From the NCBI GenBank assembly GCA_024224815.1, contig JAAENC010000191.1, forward strand, positions 1 to 64,000: a DNA stretch of 64,000 bases, given 5' to 3'. Each line of letters starts with the position of its first letter. Within the stretch, counting starts at the first letter, position 1. The stretch is from Chloroflexota bacterium (GTDB taxonomy: Bacteria > Chloroflexota > Anaerolineae > Anaerolineales > Villigracilaceae). The translations under genes were made by a program, and so were the position numbers. The notes beneath the pieces were generated by a model. That model did no database searches. It was not told the origin of the DNA and was given only the letters and a program-made list of their open reading frames with translations. Shown in pieces: positions 51,284 to 60,274 of this stretch.

Positions 51284-51307
51284 ATTCCCTTGGAAAAGGA
51301 GATTGTT

Positions 51308-51511
51308 TTGTCACTTGAAAACAGCTTGTCTTTACGAGAGTCTTTTGTTATTCGTCTGTGGAAGATGGATGAAGATCAGAAAAACTGGCGTGGGCAAATC
51401 CAGCATGTTAGAACGGGGAGTATTACTCATATTCAGGAATTTGATGATCTGAAAAAATATTTTAAAGCGTATTTAGAAGAGGAAGAAATAAAAAAAACAG
51501 GTCTTAAGTAA
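51308..51511 (+). CDS. Small conserved-looking protein, function unknown
   Basis: A 67-residue cytosolic protein (ESFVIRLWKMDEDQKNWRGQ, IQHVRTGSITHIQEFDDL). The start is a TTG with AAGGAG six bases upstream; a TTG at 51290 is less likely because it would lie within that ribosome binding site's transcript start region. I recall similar short proteins in Chloroflexota and cyanobacteria but know no function. It lies directly before the lipoprotein genes. Confidence 0.65.
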   Translation: MSLENSLSLRESFVIRLWKMDEDQKNWRGQIQHVRTGSITHIQEFDDLKKYFKAYLEEEEIKKTGLK

Positions 51512-51525
51512 AAAGAGGTGTAAAA

Positions 51526-53121
51526 ATGAAGAGACAAAGAACTTTATTATTGCTTATCGTTGCTATATTGCTCATTATTTCATGTTCAATTCCTTCTGGG
51601 CAGCCGAATGACCCTCAGGCTGTAGAGAATACGGCTATAGCGAAAACTGTGGAAGCATTATCTGGAGGAAGTGGAGCGGGAACACCGCAGCCGAATAGTG
51701 CGTCAGAAAGCGGTATTCAGCCGGTAGGTGAGGGGCAGAGCCAGCGTCCAACCCCGACAGTGATTCCGACAAAACCTGCGCCTACAGCAGGAGCGAATTC
51801 GGCTCCACAATCCCAGTCGTTAAGTGTGGAGAATGTTAATTATTCCCCATCTAATACCGTTTATTATGGAGGTTGTTCTGGTGGGGAGGAGACTTTGATT
51901 CATGTTGAGGCTACTCTTTTGCCTTTGGATCAGATTAAAGAAGTTTTACTTTGGATAGATATTACTGATTCGACCGGGATTGTTTACTCAAAATATGCAA
52001 AGATGTGGCAGCTTGGCATCGGTGATTATGCAGGTGATATAGATATTGGTCAGATAGCACCCGGTGTGATGAACGACCCGGATGGCTCTGTTACTTTTTA
52101 TCTTGAAGTAGTAGATAAGAATAATGCCAGTATGCACAGTAACGCTTATAGTCTAAGTGTCTGGCATTGTGGTGGTGTTTTAGGGCCACCACCTGGTGGA
52201 GGAGGAAGTGCTGATATTCGTTATTTTATAGCACCAGCGGGTGTGTCTGCAGGAGAAACGATTTTGCTGGAGTGGGAAGTTTGGGATGCTTGTAAAGTCT
52301 TCTTGGATGGAAACGAGGTAAATCATAATGATAATTATCATTATACGGTTCCGTCGAATGAGGGGAGTACAACCTATTCACATAGCTTAACGGCTTGGGG
52401 AAGTAGTTGTGATAATAGTGAAGAGAAAAGAGCAGATGCCTCTGTTTCGATTAGCGCGGCGGGGGGCGGTAATAACGGCGGAAATGGTAATAATGGGGGC
52501 AATGGCAATAACGGCGGAAACGGCAATAACGGCGGAAATGTCGATGTTCGTTTTGTGAATAATTCATCGCATCATATTGTGGAATTGCAAATTGACGGAC
52601 AAGAAGTGATTTTGTCTGAAGCGCAAACAATTTTGGCAAATGGTGGCTATTTGGATGTGAGCGTGCCGGCGGGAAGTCATAATTTTACTGCGGGAGCGGG
52701 TTTTTGGAATGGCGGAAGCAAAGCGTCCATGTATCCGATGCCAGGTGGGAGTTTTACGGACCAATCCGGTTCTGTAACCATTGTTGACCCCAGTATTACG
52801 CAAATTATGACGCAATACGGAAACTCCGGTTATTTTGGCGGACCATATTGGGATGGTACAACGCCATATTGTGCGGCTTTCAATTTTTATTCTGACGGTA
52901 GTTTCGTTTTCTATGATGATGGTGTGCAAGTTAGCAGTGGTAGCTATAGTCTTGTGAAGCGAAATCCTGACTCCTATTCTGTAGTCTTCAGTGTTTCTAC
53001 AAAAACAACACAATATAACGGCACCTTTTATTATTCAGGGGCAGCGGCGGGAACGATGTATATGAATAATGGCCCCGCTGGCTGGGAGCAAATTGAGTAT
53101 ATTTATAAAGGTGGCTGCTAA
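51526..53121 (+). CDS. Secreted lipoprotein, paralogue 1
   Basis: A 531-residue lipoprotein with signal peptide and lipobox LIISCS (cysteine about 20), followed by a serine/proline/threonine-rich linker. The middle domain (YYGGCSGGEETLIHVEATLLPLDQI and YAKMWQLGIGDYAGDIDIG) closely matches the next gene. A second domain (GETILLEWEVWDACKVFLDGNEV) is shared too. A glycine/asparagine repeat linker (GGNGNN units, about residues 313-340) leads to a unique C-terminal domain. The two shared domains resemble immunoglobulin-like or carbohydrate-associated beta folds. Probably a cell-surface adhesin or sensor; no enzyme motif was seen. Confidence 0.72.
   Translation: MKRQRTLLLLIVAILLIISCSIPSGQPNDPQAVENTAIAKTVEALSGGSGAGTPQPNSASESGIQPVGEGQSQRPTPTVIPTKPAPTAGANSAPQSQSLSVENVNYSPSNTVYYGGCSGGEETLIHVEATLLPLDQIKEVLLWIDITDSTGIVYSKYAKMWQLGIGDYAGDIDIGQIAPGVMNDPDGSVTFYLEVVDKNNASMHSNAYSLSVWHCGGVLGPPPGGGGSADIRYFIAPAGVSAGETILLEWEVWDACKVFLDGNEVNHNDNYHYTVPSNEGSTTYSHSLTAWGSSCDNSEEKRADASVSISAAGGGNNGGNGNNGGNGNNGGNGNNGGNVDVRFVNNSSHHIVELQIDGQEVILSEAQTILANGGYLDVSVPAGSHNFTAGAGFWNGGSKASMYPMPGGSFTDQSGSVTIVDPSITQIMTQYGNSGYFGGPYWDGTTPYCAAFNFYSDGSFVFYDDGVQVSSGSYSLVKRNPDSYSVVFSVSTKTTQYNGTFYYSGAAAGTMYMNNGPAGWEQIEYIYKGGC
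52466..52545 (+). repeat. In-frame GGN-GNN coding repeat
   Basis: Tandem 18-base-like units (variants of GGCAATAACGGCGGAAAC) encode a glycine/asparagine linker in the lipoprotein. Such tandem coding repeats can vary in number by slippage. Confidence 0.75.
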
Positions 53122-53157
53122 AGTTAAGCCAAATTAAATAAATTGGAGAAGTATAAA

Positions 53158-54456
53158 ATGAACAGAAAAAATATTTCGGTTATTCTGATGTTGGTTGGGT
53201 TGTTGGTGAGTGCGTGTACACTTTCGTCAGCAGTGGCAACAGAAGCTGCCCCGGGTAGCGAATCAAGTTCACAAGCGGAAGCAACTTCCACACAAGGGAG
53301 TAGCAGTGCAGAGACGCGACCGACGAAAACGCCTGTGCAAAATACGGCAAATACGCCTTCGCAGCCCTCAGGTCAAAATAATTCGCCACCTACGACTGTG
53401 CCTACGAAAGCATCGTCGTCGGGAAATTCAAACTCATCTGGCTCATCCAATAACGGGCCGTTAACGATTAGTAATATCACGATGTATCCGCAGGGCGATG
53501 TTTATTATGGGAATTGTGGAAATGGTGAGGAGACGATGGCAAATATTCAGGCGACACTCGACCCATTGGACAAGGTGGCTTCAGCGACGATTTATTATGC
53601 ATATAATGGTCCTTCCGGAATGTATGGGAATTACTCTAAAGATATGTACAAATTAGGGATCGGTGATTACGCTGCTGATATCGATGTAGGCGTAGAGGCT
53701 GATTTCCCCCTTCAGGGAAACGACGGCACCCTCGAAGTTTATATCCATGCCGTTGACAAAGATGGCAATACGGTCGATAGTAATTGGCAGACTCTCAATG
53801 TTTGGCATTGCTCTACTGTTGGTCAGCCTCCGCAGGAAGATGTTGCGCTCCTTTCCTTTACTGGTCCTGTGAGTGCAAGCGCTGGTGATACGATCACGCT
53901 GGAATGGGAAGTGTTAAATGCCTGCAAAGTCTTTTTAAACGGTGATGAAGTTGCTGTTCATGTAGGCACTTACGATTATGCTATTCCTTCTGATGTAGGA
54001 GGGCAGAATTATGGGTTTACATTGACCGCTTGGGGGAATAGTTGCGACAATAGTTCAGAGGTTGGGGCCTATCATGATATGTGGATTGACGATGCAACCC
54101 AAACAACCATTGAAACTGGTTCAGGCAATCTAAAGGATAGTTTTAGCCTCGATTTTGGTGATGGAAACGGCGATGACATTATCTTTGATCATCGATCAGA
54201 CGGAACCGTTTTATACACTGTTTGGGGTTCAGAATTGAAGATGTATGGAACATGGGAACCGAGTGTAGCCCAATGTGTATCTGAGCTGAACTCTGGTTCA
54301 TTTACCGAAGTCCACATTGATGTCTATGATTATATTTGTTATAAGACAGGTTCCGGGAACTATGGTTGGCTTTATATAAAAGGCATGTTCCTTGATCTTG
54401 ACGATAGAACAAACTCTTATATCGACCTTTCATATCATACAGAGGTAACTCAGTAA
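53158..54456 (+). CDS. Secreted lipoprotein, paralogue 2
   Basis: A 432-residue lipoprotein, start at the ATG with GGAG upstream, lipobox LVSACT (cysteine about 20) and a long serine/threonine/proline linker. Its two central domains match those of the preceding gene (YYGNCGNGEETMANIQATLDPLD, DMYKLGIGDYAADIDVG; DTITLEWEVLNACKVFLNGDEV), while the C-terminal domains differ. The two are a tandem duplication with diverged ends. Exported and probably surface attached; function unknown. Confidence 0.72.
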   Translation: MNRKNISVILMLVGLLVSACTLSSAVATEAAPGSESSSQAEATSTQGSSSAETRPTKTPVQNTANTPSQPSGQNNSPPTTVPTKASSSGNSNSSGSSNNGPLTISNITMYPQGDVYYGNCGNGEETMANIQATLDPLDKVASATIYYAYNGPSGMYGNYSKDMYKLGIGDYAADIDVGVEADFPLQGNDGTLEVYIHAVDKDGNTVDSNWQTLNVWHCSTVGQPPQEDVALLSFTGPVSASAGDTITLEWEVLNACKVFLNGDEVAVHVGTYDYAIPSDVGGQNYGFTLTAWGNSCDNSSEVGAYHDMWIDDATQTTIETGSGNLKDSFSLDFGDGNGDDIIFDHRSDGTVLYTVWGSELKMYGTWEPSVAQCVSELNSGSFTEVHIDVYDYICYKTGSGNYGWLYIKGMFLDLDDRTNSYIDLSYHTEVTQ

Positions 54457-54473
54457 ATATTTATGCTCTCTCT

Positions 54474-54503
54474 AGCGCCCCTCTTCTGAGGGGCGCTGTT
54501 TTT
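54474..54503 (+). terminator. Rho-independent terminator
   Basis: AGCGCCCCTC (54474-54483) and GAGGGGCGCT (54488-54497) form a 10-bp GC-rich stem with a four-base loop and a T tail, ending the lipoprotein pair. Confidence 0.93.
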
Positions 54504-54527
54504 GTGTATGGAGTAAACTTAGAGCCT

Positions 54528-54680
54528 ATCCTAAAAATAATTATCAAGAATTGCATTGCACTTGTAGCGGAGCGGAAAGTGCGTTGCAAGCCGGGGCATC
54601 AGTCAATTTCTCTAGCTAGACCCGCTGTGCATTGCATCCGAATGGATGCAATGCACAGCTCCCCGCATTTTTAGGATAGA
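54528..54680. repeat. MITE-like element with TATCCTAAAAAT termini
   Basis: TATCCTAAAAAT (about 54528) and ATTTTTAGGATA (about 54668) are exact 12-bp terminal inverted repeats. Inside lies TTGCATTGCACTT with AAGTGCGTTGCAA, and a near-perfect hairpin GCTGTGCATTGCATCC / GGATGCAATGCACAGC. No coding capacity. A related GTGCATTGCATC palindrome lies near 1.43 kb. It fills most of the gap before the metalloprotease-like gene. Confidence 0.75.
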
Positions 54681-54819
54681 TACTTAGTAAAGATTACTCT
54701 TCTTATAAACTTTTATTGCTCGAGGAAGATAATATGGATATTGAAAAATCTCCTGACATTTTCCTGACGTTTGTTTTATATGAATGGTGAAATTAATATA
54801 ACAAGGAGATAGTATTCTA

Positions 54820-56505
54820 ATGAAGAAGGAAATACAGTTTCATAGATATGAATGTTTGTTTGTCTTGACCTTGTTACTTGTGCTTACTATAAGTGCATGT
54901 ACGCTACCAGGAAATGCTTCAACACCTCCCCCAATATCTGAAGCAGAAGGTGATACTCAGGCAGATAATATTGAAGAGCCGGCTCAACCTGCGCCTGAAG
55001 CAGAAGCACCAACAACATCTTCGAATATTGTTGCGTCGGGTGAAGTGGAGATACTAAATCTCGAAAGTTTCGATTTTGCAACTGGAGAAAAAGGTCTTCA
55101 GGCAGGCGGCGATCTTTATATTCGCACCGCAGATACAAGTGATTGTGGCACTGCTGAGATTTGGGCCAATTTTCCTCCGCAGGGAGGTGGACTATTTCTT
55201 TTTAATGATATGAATGCAGATTTATCTACTATTGACCTAACAAGCATGGGAATCACAGATGCAGATTTTTCCCTCCTTTGTGTGGAGTTAATGGTCGATG
55301 GCGTTTATCTATATAAGCAAAATGCTTCCCCAGAAAATTTTGTGATCTTCCGTGTAATTAACGTGCTGCCTGAAGCCGTGAGTTTGTCCTATATCGTCAT
55401 TAATGGAGAAATTCCCAAAAACACATCTGCCTCTATTCAAGAGAGCGGTACGCCTGATTCTTTCACTCTACCTGCTGGTCAAAGTATTCCCGTTTATGAT
55501 ACTCCTGGTGGTGAAAGCAGCGGAACCTTCGAAGTAGAGCTTTTCTTTACTGTTCTTGAAGAAGTCGATGGCTTTTTGAATGTTTCCTGGGATGCATCAA
55601 ATGGAGACGCTTATCAAGCATGGGTTAAAAAAGACGATGTGGCATTTTTCTTTAACGGAAACGCTTCTGCTAACTGCCCCTTTGTTTTTACACCAATAGA
55701 TTACTCTCCTAAGGTTTTTCCATCGCCAGACGGCAGCCAGCCAAAGGGAGTTTTTGCTTTTGATGCACTGGTTGATCTAAGCTCTGAGCCAGTAAGTATT
55801 GAGCAAACAGAGGCTACGCTTCAGGATGCCAGCAATATTCTTTTTAATCTGACAGGTTTTGTGATCCAGCTGAATAATTACGCTACTGTTGAGTTTACAC
55901 AGGAGCAATCACCAGAATACTATATGCGTGATAGTATCCCGAATTGTTATATTGCTCAAAAAGCTGATGAAGAAATTCCTGACAGCCTCCTGATTTTTTC
56001 TTATGGTGCAGATGGTTTTGCCCGTAGGATGGGTGGCTTTACCTATGAGATCGAGGGTTCACCTACATTTAAAAACCACTTTGTAGATGCTTTCGGTAAA
56101 GAGAATCAGGTCTATGTGATGTTCAATCACTATAGCCATAAATTTGGGCGCTGCGGCTACGATGAAACCGGAGAAACGATCATCAGTGACATCTCAGTTG
56201 GTGGTGAATGTGGGAATCAGCAAGGTACAGCTTGCGTCATGAATAATGGCTACTCCATGTGTGAAAATCTGGTCGATGAACTCTATGCATCTACACCAAA
56301 TTACTTCAGCGCATCCACCGTTATTCATGAAATCATGCATTCATTTGGTTTGCACGGCAATATGGATCATTACGGTGCACCGGATTGCACTAGCGAAATG
56401 CAAAAACTCGATAATGCCTGGCAGCCAAATTTGGATGAAGCTGAAATTTTCAATGTGATGTGTCCCTATGTCTATGATAATTTTGTAGCAGGATATCGTC
56501 CATAA
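54820..56505 (+). CDS. Secreted lipoprotein with zinc-metalloprotease motif
   Basis: A 561-residue lipoprotein with signal peptide and lipobox ISACT (cysteine about 27) and an acidic linker. The middle is beta-rich and unassigned. Near the C-terminus VIHEIMHSFGLHGNMDH gives HExxH with a nearby glycine and a third histidine, and FNVMCPYV further on may be the Met-turn. The spacing to the third histidine (HExxHxxGxH) is one residue shorter than in the metzincins, so the subfamily is uncertain. An extracellular peptidase is likely. ATG has AAGGAG upstream. Confidence 0.72.
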   Translation: MKKEIQFHRYECLFVLTLLLVLTISACTLPGNASTPPPISEAEGDTQADNIEEPAQPAPEAEAPTTSSNIVASGEVEILNLESFDFATGEKGLQAGGDLYIRTADTSDCGTAEIWANFPPQGGGLFLFNDMNADLSTIDLTSMGITDADFSLLCVELMVDGVYLYKQNASPENFVIFRVINVLPEAVSLSYIVINGEIPKNTSASIQESGTPDSFTLPAGQSIPVYDTPGGESSGTFEVELFFTVLEEVDGFLNVSWDASNGDAYQAWVKKDDVAFFFNGNASANCPFVFTPIDYSPKVFPSPDGSQPKGVFAFDALVDLSSEPVSIEQTEATLQDASNILFNLTGFVIQLNNYATVEFTQEQSPEYYMRDSIPNCYIAQKADEEIPDSLLIFSYGADGFARRMGGFTYEIEGSPTFKNHFVDAFGKENQVYVMFNHYSHKFGRCGYDETGETIISDISVGGECGNQQGTACVMNNGYSMCENLVDELYASTPNYFSASTVIHEIMHSFGLHGNMDHYGAPDCTSEMQKLDNAWQPNLDEAEIFNVMCPYVYDNFVAGYRP

Positions 56506-56524
56506 AAGAACTTTCTTAAAAATA

Positions 56525-56561
56525 AAAATTCCTTTTAGGCAATTTGTCTAAAAGGAATTTT
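56525..56561 (+). terminator. Rho-independent terminator
   Basis: AAAATTCCTTTTAG (56525-56538) and CTAAAAGGAATTTT (56548-56561) are perfect 14-bp arms, ending the metalloprotease-like gene. Confidence 0.88.
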
Positions 56562-56622
56562 GTTTTAAATGCGATAAAGAACCGAAGTACTACTTGCAAT
56601 TTGGGTATGGATATTGTAGAAT

Positions 56623-56650
56623 GTGGTACAAAGTGGTAGAAAGTGGAGGG
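56623..56650 (+). promoter_or_regulatory. MraZ-box-like direct repeats
   Basis: GTGG recurs at 56623, 56633 and 56643, in AAAGTGG context in the last two copies, a 10-base period like the direct repeats that MraZ binds in its own promoter in other bacteria. They lie 59-86 bases before mraZ. A GC-rich hairpin (AAACGCCGG / CCGGCGTTT, 56662-56683) follows in the leader and may attenuate transcription. Confidence 0.6.
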
Positions 56651-56708
56651 TGAGTCCCTCTAAACGCCGGTCTCCCGGCGTTTGTCTGTTAAATAAGGTG
56701 TAGAACAA

Positions 56709-57146
56709 ATGTTCCTAGGGCAGTATCAACACTCACTCGATGCAAAAGGACGGCTTATCGTCCCCGCCCGTTTTCGCGATAATCTCGCAGAAGGCGGTTT
56801 TGTGACGCGTGGTTTTGATCGCTGCCTAATGGTAATGACCGTAGATTACTTTGAAGCGGTCTATCAACGCATCAATTCGATGAACTTGGCAGACCCGGCC
56901 ACACGAGAACTACGCCGTCTTTTCTTCGCTAATGCCTATTCTATCACTCCTGACAAAGTTGGGCGCATTAACCTTCCCCAAGACTTACGTCAATTTGCGC
57001 AAATCGAAAGTGATACGACAGTAGCAGGGCAAGGCGAATATTTTGAAATCTGGCTTCCTTCTTTGTGGCAAGCACAAATGACCACGCTAGAAAATGCAGA
57101 AGCCAATATCGAACGTTTTTCCGCTCTCGACCTCTCAGGAAACTGA
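56709..57146 (+). CDS. mraZ: Transcriptional regulator MraZ
   Basis: A 145-residue protein with two AbrB-like MraZ domains: MFLGQYQHSLDAKGRLIVPARF at the start and ITPDKVGRINLPQDLRQFAQI in the second half. It represses its own division and wall (dcw) operon. Length is typical. It is the first gene of the dcw cluster and is followed by rsmH after one base. Confidence 0.94.
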   Translation: MFLGQYQHSLDAKGRLIVPARFRDNLAEGGFVTRGFDRCLMVMTVDYFEAVYQRINSMNLADPATRELRRLFFANAYSITPDKVGRINLPQDLRQFAQIESDTTVAGQGEYFEIWLPSLWQAQMTTLENAEANIERFSALDLSGN

Positions 57147-57147
57147 G

Positions 57148-58068
57148 ATGGGGGCGGCGCACCACCCCGTACTTTACCATGAGATCATTCAAGCGTTAAA
57201 GCCCAAAAACAAGGGCTACTACGTTGATTGCACACTGGGAGCAGGCGGACATGCCTTAGGCATTCTGAAAGCTTCTCAACCAGAAGGACAGTTGCTGGGC
57301 TTCGATCTAGACCCGCAAGCCCTCGCGCTCGCTCGTGAGACCTTGGCTCCTCACGAGCAGCGCACCCTTCTTGTGCAACGATCTTATACAAAATTGAGTG
57401 AAACACTCAAAGAAAACCAATGGCCTTTGGTCAACGGTATCGTTCTTGATCTGGGCGTATCATCCATGCAATTTGACACCGCCGAACGCGGTTTCTCATT
57501 TCGGGAAGATGCCCCTCTCGACATGCGTTTTGGTCCCGAAAGGACAGAAAGCGCAGCCGATATCATCAACACCTACAGCGAAGCAGAACTGGCAGAAATA
57601 ATCTTCCGCTACGGTGAAGAACGTGCCTCCAGACGAATAGCCAAAGCCATTATTCGGAATAGACCGATTCGCACGACTTTTGAACTTGCTACCCTTATAT
57701 CAACGGTTATCCCCCGTAAAGGAAAGCGCGTTCATCCCGCGACCCGAACATTTCAAGCGCTACGCATCGCAGTTAACGACGAACTAGGTTCCATCGAAAA
57801 AGTTTTACCTCAAGCCGTAGACTCTCTCGCCCCCGGCGGGAGACTGGCTATTATCTCCTTCCACTCATTGGAAGATAGATTGGTAAAACGATATTTTCGA
57901 TATGAAAGCAAAGATTGCATTTGCCCTCCTCGTCAGCCGGTGTGTACTTGCAATCACCAAGCCAAAATCAAGGAAGTTGTGCGCAAGCCTATTCGTCCCA
58001 GCGCAGAAGAAGTCGATCAAAATCCGCGTGCTCGTAGTGCAGTTTTAAGAGTTGTTGAAAAAATCTAA
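57148..58068 (+). CDS. rsmH: 16S rRNA N4-methyltransferase RsmH
   Basis: A 306-residue SAM-dependent methyltransferase acting on C1402 of 16S rRNA. It starts HHPVLYHEIIQALKPK; the SAM site DCTLGAGGHALGIL lies at about 28-41, and RGFSFREDAPLDMRF, SFHSLEDRLVKRYF and NPRARSAVLRV are family motifs. The start at 57148, directly after the mraZ stop, is chosen over an upstream frame that overlaps mraZ. Confidence 0.95.
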   Translation: MGAAHHPVLYHEIIQALKPKNKGYYVDCTLGAGGHALGILKASQPEGQLLGFDLDPQALALARETLAPHEQRTLLVQRSYTKLSETLKENQWPLVNGIVLDLGVSSMQFDTAERGFSFREDAPLDMRFGPERTESAADIINTYSEAELAEIIFRYGEERASRRIAKAIIRNRPIRTTFELATLISTVIPRKGKRVHPATRTFQALRIAVNDELGSIEKVLPQAVDSLAPGGRLAIISFHSLEDRLVKRYFRYESKDCICPPRQPVCTCNHQAKIKEVVRKPIRPSAEEVDQNPRARSAVLRVVEKI

Positions 58069-58077
58069 TAAAAGACT

Positions 58078-58503
58078 ATGACTATCAACCGCCCCATCTT
58101 GCAAGCTCCATGGAGAACCCAACGTCAACGAGTTGGGGCGATTTTGCTTGGCATTGTGGCTGCAATTATGGTTGCTGCGCTTTATCTTAGCGTTGCTTCC
58201 CAATCTACACTGATCGGGCGCGAAGTCCAAACTTTGGAGCGGGAGATCAGCCTTGCGAAACAAGAGAATGCCAACCTTAAAACAGAGTTGGCTCGCTTGC
58301 TTTCCTATCATGCAGTAGAAACACGAAGCGATGGGCTTGGTTTTTACCCTGCATCAGAAGAAGAAACGCATTACCTTCTTGTTCCTGGATATAGCGGAAG
58401 AGAAGCTGTCGTATTGCTGGAAGAGAGTAAAGAAATGGTTAATCCTTCGCTCCCTTCTGAATATTCCGTATCACTTTTTGACTGGTTTGAGACCTTAAGA
58501 TGA
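58078..58503 (+). CDS. FtsL-like cell division protein
   Basis: A 141-residue protein with a membrane helix (about 19-39, GAILLGIVAAIMVAALYL) followed by a leucine-containing coiled coil (REVQTLEREISLAKQENANLKTELARL, about 47-74). The architecture and position between rsmH and ftsI are those of FtsL, which bridges FtsB and FtsI at the septum. FtsL sequences diverge strongly, so the name rests on layout and context. Overlaps the next gene by four bases. Confidence 0.75.
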   Translation: MTINRPILQAPWRTQRQRVGAILLGIVAAIMVAALYLSVASQSTLIGREVQTLEREISLAKQENANLKTELARLLSYHAVETRSDGLGFYPASEEETHYLLVPGYSGREAVVLLEESKEMVNPSLPSEYSVSLFDWFETLR

Positions 58504-60260
58504 GAAGAGAATTTTCTTGGCGTTCACTTTCCCTAGCGGGCATTTTTGCAATGATCGGTATTTTGATCGTTGTGCAGATGACGCGCATTCAGGTCAGCTC
58601 AGAAGCTGCTGATTTTCGTGACCAAGCTGTTCGCTATAAAGGCTGGATGGAAACAGTCTACCCCGCACGGGGTGAGATATATGACCGCAACGGAAAACTC
58701 TTTGCTGGCAATCAGAGTGTCTACGAAATAGGTGTGACCCTCGACAATATAGAAAACCCGCAAAGCCTTGCTGTCATTCTTTCTACTGTTCTTAACCTGG
58801 AAAGTACAGAAATTCTCAATAAAATTTCAAACGCTGCAGAAGGGCAGGTTTATCTCAGGATCGCAGATTATGTCCCTGCCGCTCAAGCGGAAGAGTTGAT
58901 AAGCATCAAGAGTGAAATTGAAGAAGAAAGTAGTAATAGCACTCAGTCTGGCGATAGCCTCGCTGGTTTGAATTTTAGAGAACACCTTGCGCGCAGCTAC
59001 CCCGAAAATACGATTGCCTCGAATGTGATCGGTTTTGTCAACCAATCTGGGCGTGGTTATTTTGGGATCGAAGAAAAATATAACGACCTTCTCGCTGGAA
59101 ATGCTGTGCAGGTTTGGGTTCCCGCAGACCCAAATCGCGTCGAAGAGATTCCTCATGTTCCTGATGGCACAACACTTATTTTGACCCTCGACCGTGAACT
59201 TCAGGCTTCAACCGAGCGCATTCTTGATGAATCACTATATAGCTACGGCGCACAATCTGGCACGATCGTTGTCATGGATCCCCAAAATGGCGAAATTCTT
59301 GCGATGGCATCCACACCGCGTTTGAATTTGAGCAATTATGGGCAATATGAACAACTTTTTGATAGTGCCAGCGAATATAACCGCGCTATTAATATGCCTT
59401 ATGAACCTGGCTCTGTGATGAAAATCTTGACAATGGCAGCCGCACTGGATTTAGGCGTGGTCACACCCCAAACAAGTTATACCGATTTGGGTGTTTACCC
59501 TATTGGTGGTGCAACGATCAAGAATTGGGATCAAGAAGCCTGGGGTGTTCAGGATATGACAGGTTGTCTCCAGCATTCACTTAATGTTTGTTTAGCGTGG
59601 ATAGCGGTTGAGATGGGCACCGATAATTTTTACGGCTATATGTCGAAATTTGGCTTTGGGCATCCAACCGGGATCGATCTAAGTGGAGAAGCCGGTGGCA
59701 GGCTCAAAGTCCCGGGCGATGCGGATTGGTATCCAGTTGATTTGGCGACAAATTCTTTTGGTCAAGGTATTACTGCTACCCCCATCCAAGTGATGATGGC
59801 AACATCCGCTGTTGCTAATAATGGCGTTATGGTCACACCGCATCTTTTATACGGCATGGTCCGTGATGATAAACAATATGATTTCCCGCACCAAGATGCC
59901 GGAAATCCCATCTCAAAAGAGACTGCCCAAACGCTTAGCGAAATGCTTGCAAATTCCCTCGCTTTTGAAGAGTCTAAAGCTCTGGTACCCAACTATCGAC
60001 TTGCAGGAAAAACCGGCACGGCGCAAATTCCTACCGAATATGGCTGGTATGCGAGCGAAGTGACAAATACATCCTTTATCGGTTGGGGACCAGTAGATGA
60101 CCCGCAATTTATGATCTACGTTTGGCTTGAAAAACCGACAACCTCGATTTGGTCATCGAAAACAGCCGCCCCCGTTTTTGGAGAAGTCGCCGCAGAAACG
60201 ATCAGATTACTCGATATTCCGCCCGATCATATTCGTCAGCAATACGCATCAGAACAATAG
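58500..60260 (+). CDS. ftsI: Septal peptidoglycan transpeptidase FtsI/PBP2-like
   Basis: A 586-residue class B penicillin-binding protein. Membrane anchor at about 11-28, dimerisation domain, then the transpeptidase domain with SxxK (Ser305-Val-Met-Lys308), SLN (360-362) and KTGT (504-507). It crosslinks septal peptidoglycan. It shows the FtsI rather than PBP1 layout, with no glycosyltransferase domain, and no PASTA repeats. It sits at the usual place before the mur genes; murE, normally next, is missing. Confidence 0.93.
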   Translation: MRREFSWRSLSLAGIFAMIGILIVVQMTRIQVSSEAADFRDQAVRYKGWMETVYPARGEIYDRNGKLFAGNQSVYEIGVTLDNIENPQSLAVILSTVLNLESTEILNKISNAAEGQVYLRIADYVPAAQAEELISIKSEIEEESSNSTQSGDSLAGLNFREHLARSYPENTIASNVIGFVNQSGRGYFGIEEKYNDLLAGNAVQVWVPADPNRVEEIPHVPDGTTLILTLDRELQASTERILDESLYSYGAQSGTIVVMDPQNGEILAMASTPRLNLSNYGQYEQLFDSASEYNRAINMPYEPGSVMKILTMAAALDLGVVTPQTSYTDLGVYPIGGATIKNWDQEAWGVQDMTGCLQHSLNVCLAWIAVEMGTDNFYGYMSKFGFGHPTGIDLSGEAGGRLKVPGDADWYPVDLATNSFGQGITATPIQVMMATSAVANNGVMVTPHLLYGMVRDDKQYDFPHQDAGNPISKETAQTLSEMLANSLAFEESKALVPNYRLAGKTGTAQIPTEYGWYASEVTNTSFIGWGPVDDPQFMIYVWLEKPTTSIWSSKTAAPVFGEVAAETIRLLDIPPDHIRQQYASEQ

Positions 60261-60274
60261 TTTAAGGAAAAATT

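Noticed and set aside
52466..52545. CRISPR-like repeat array
   Set aside because: The units are contiguous coding repeats for glycine/asparagine without spacers; no cas genes are near.
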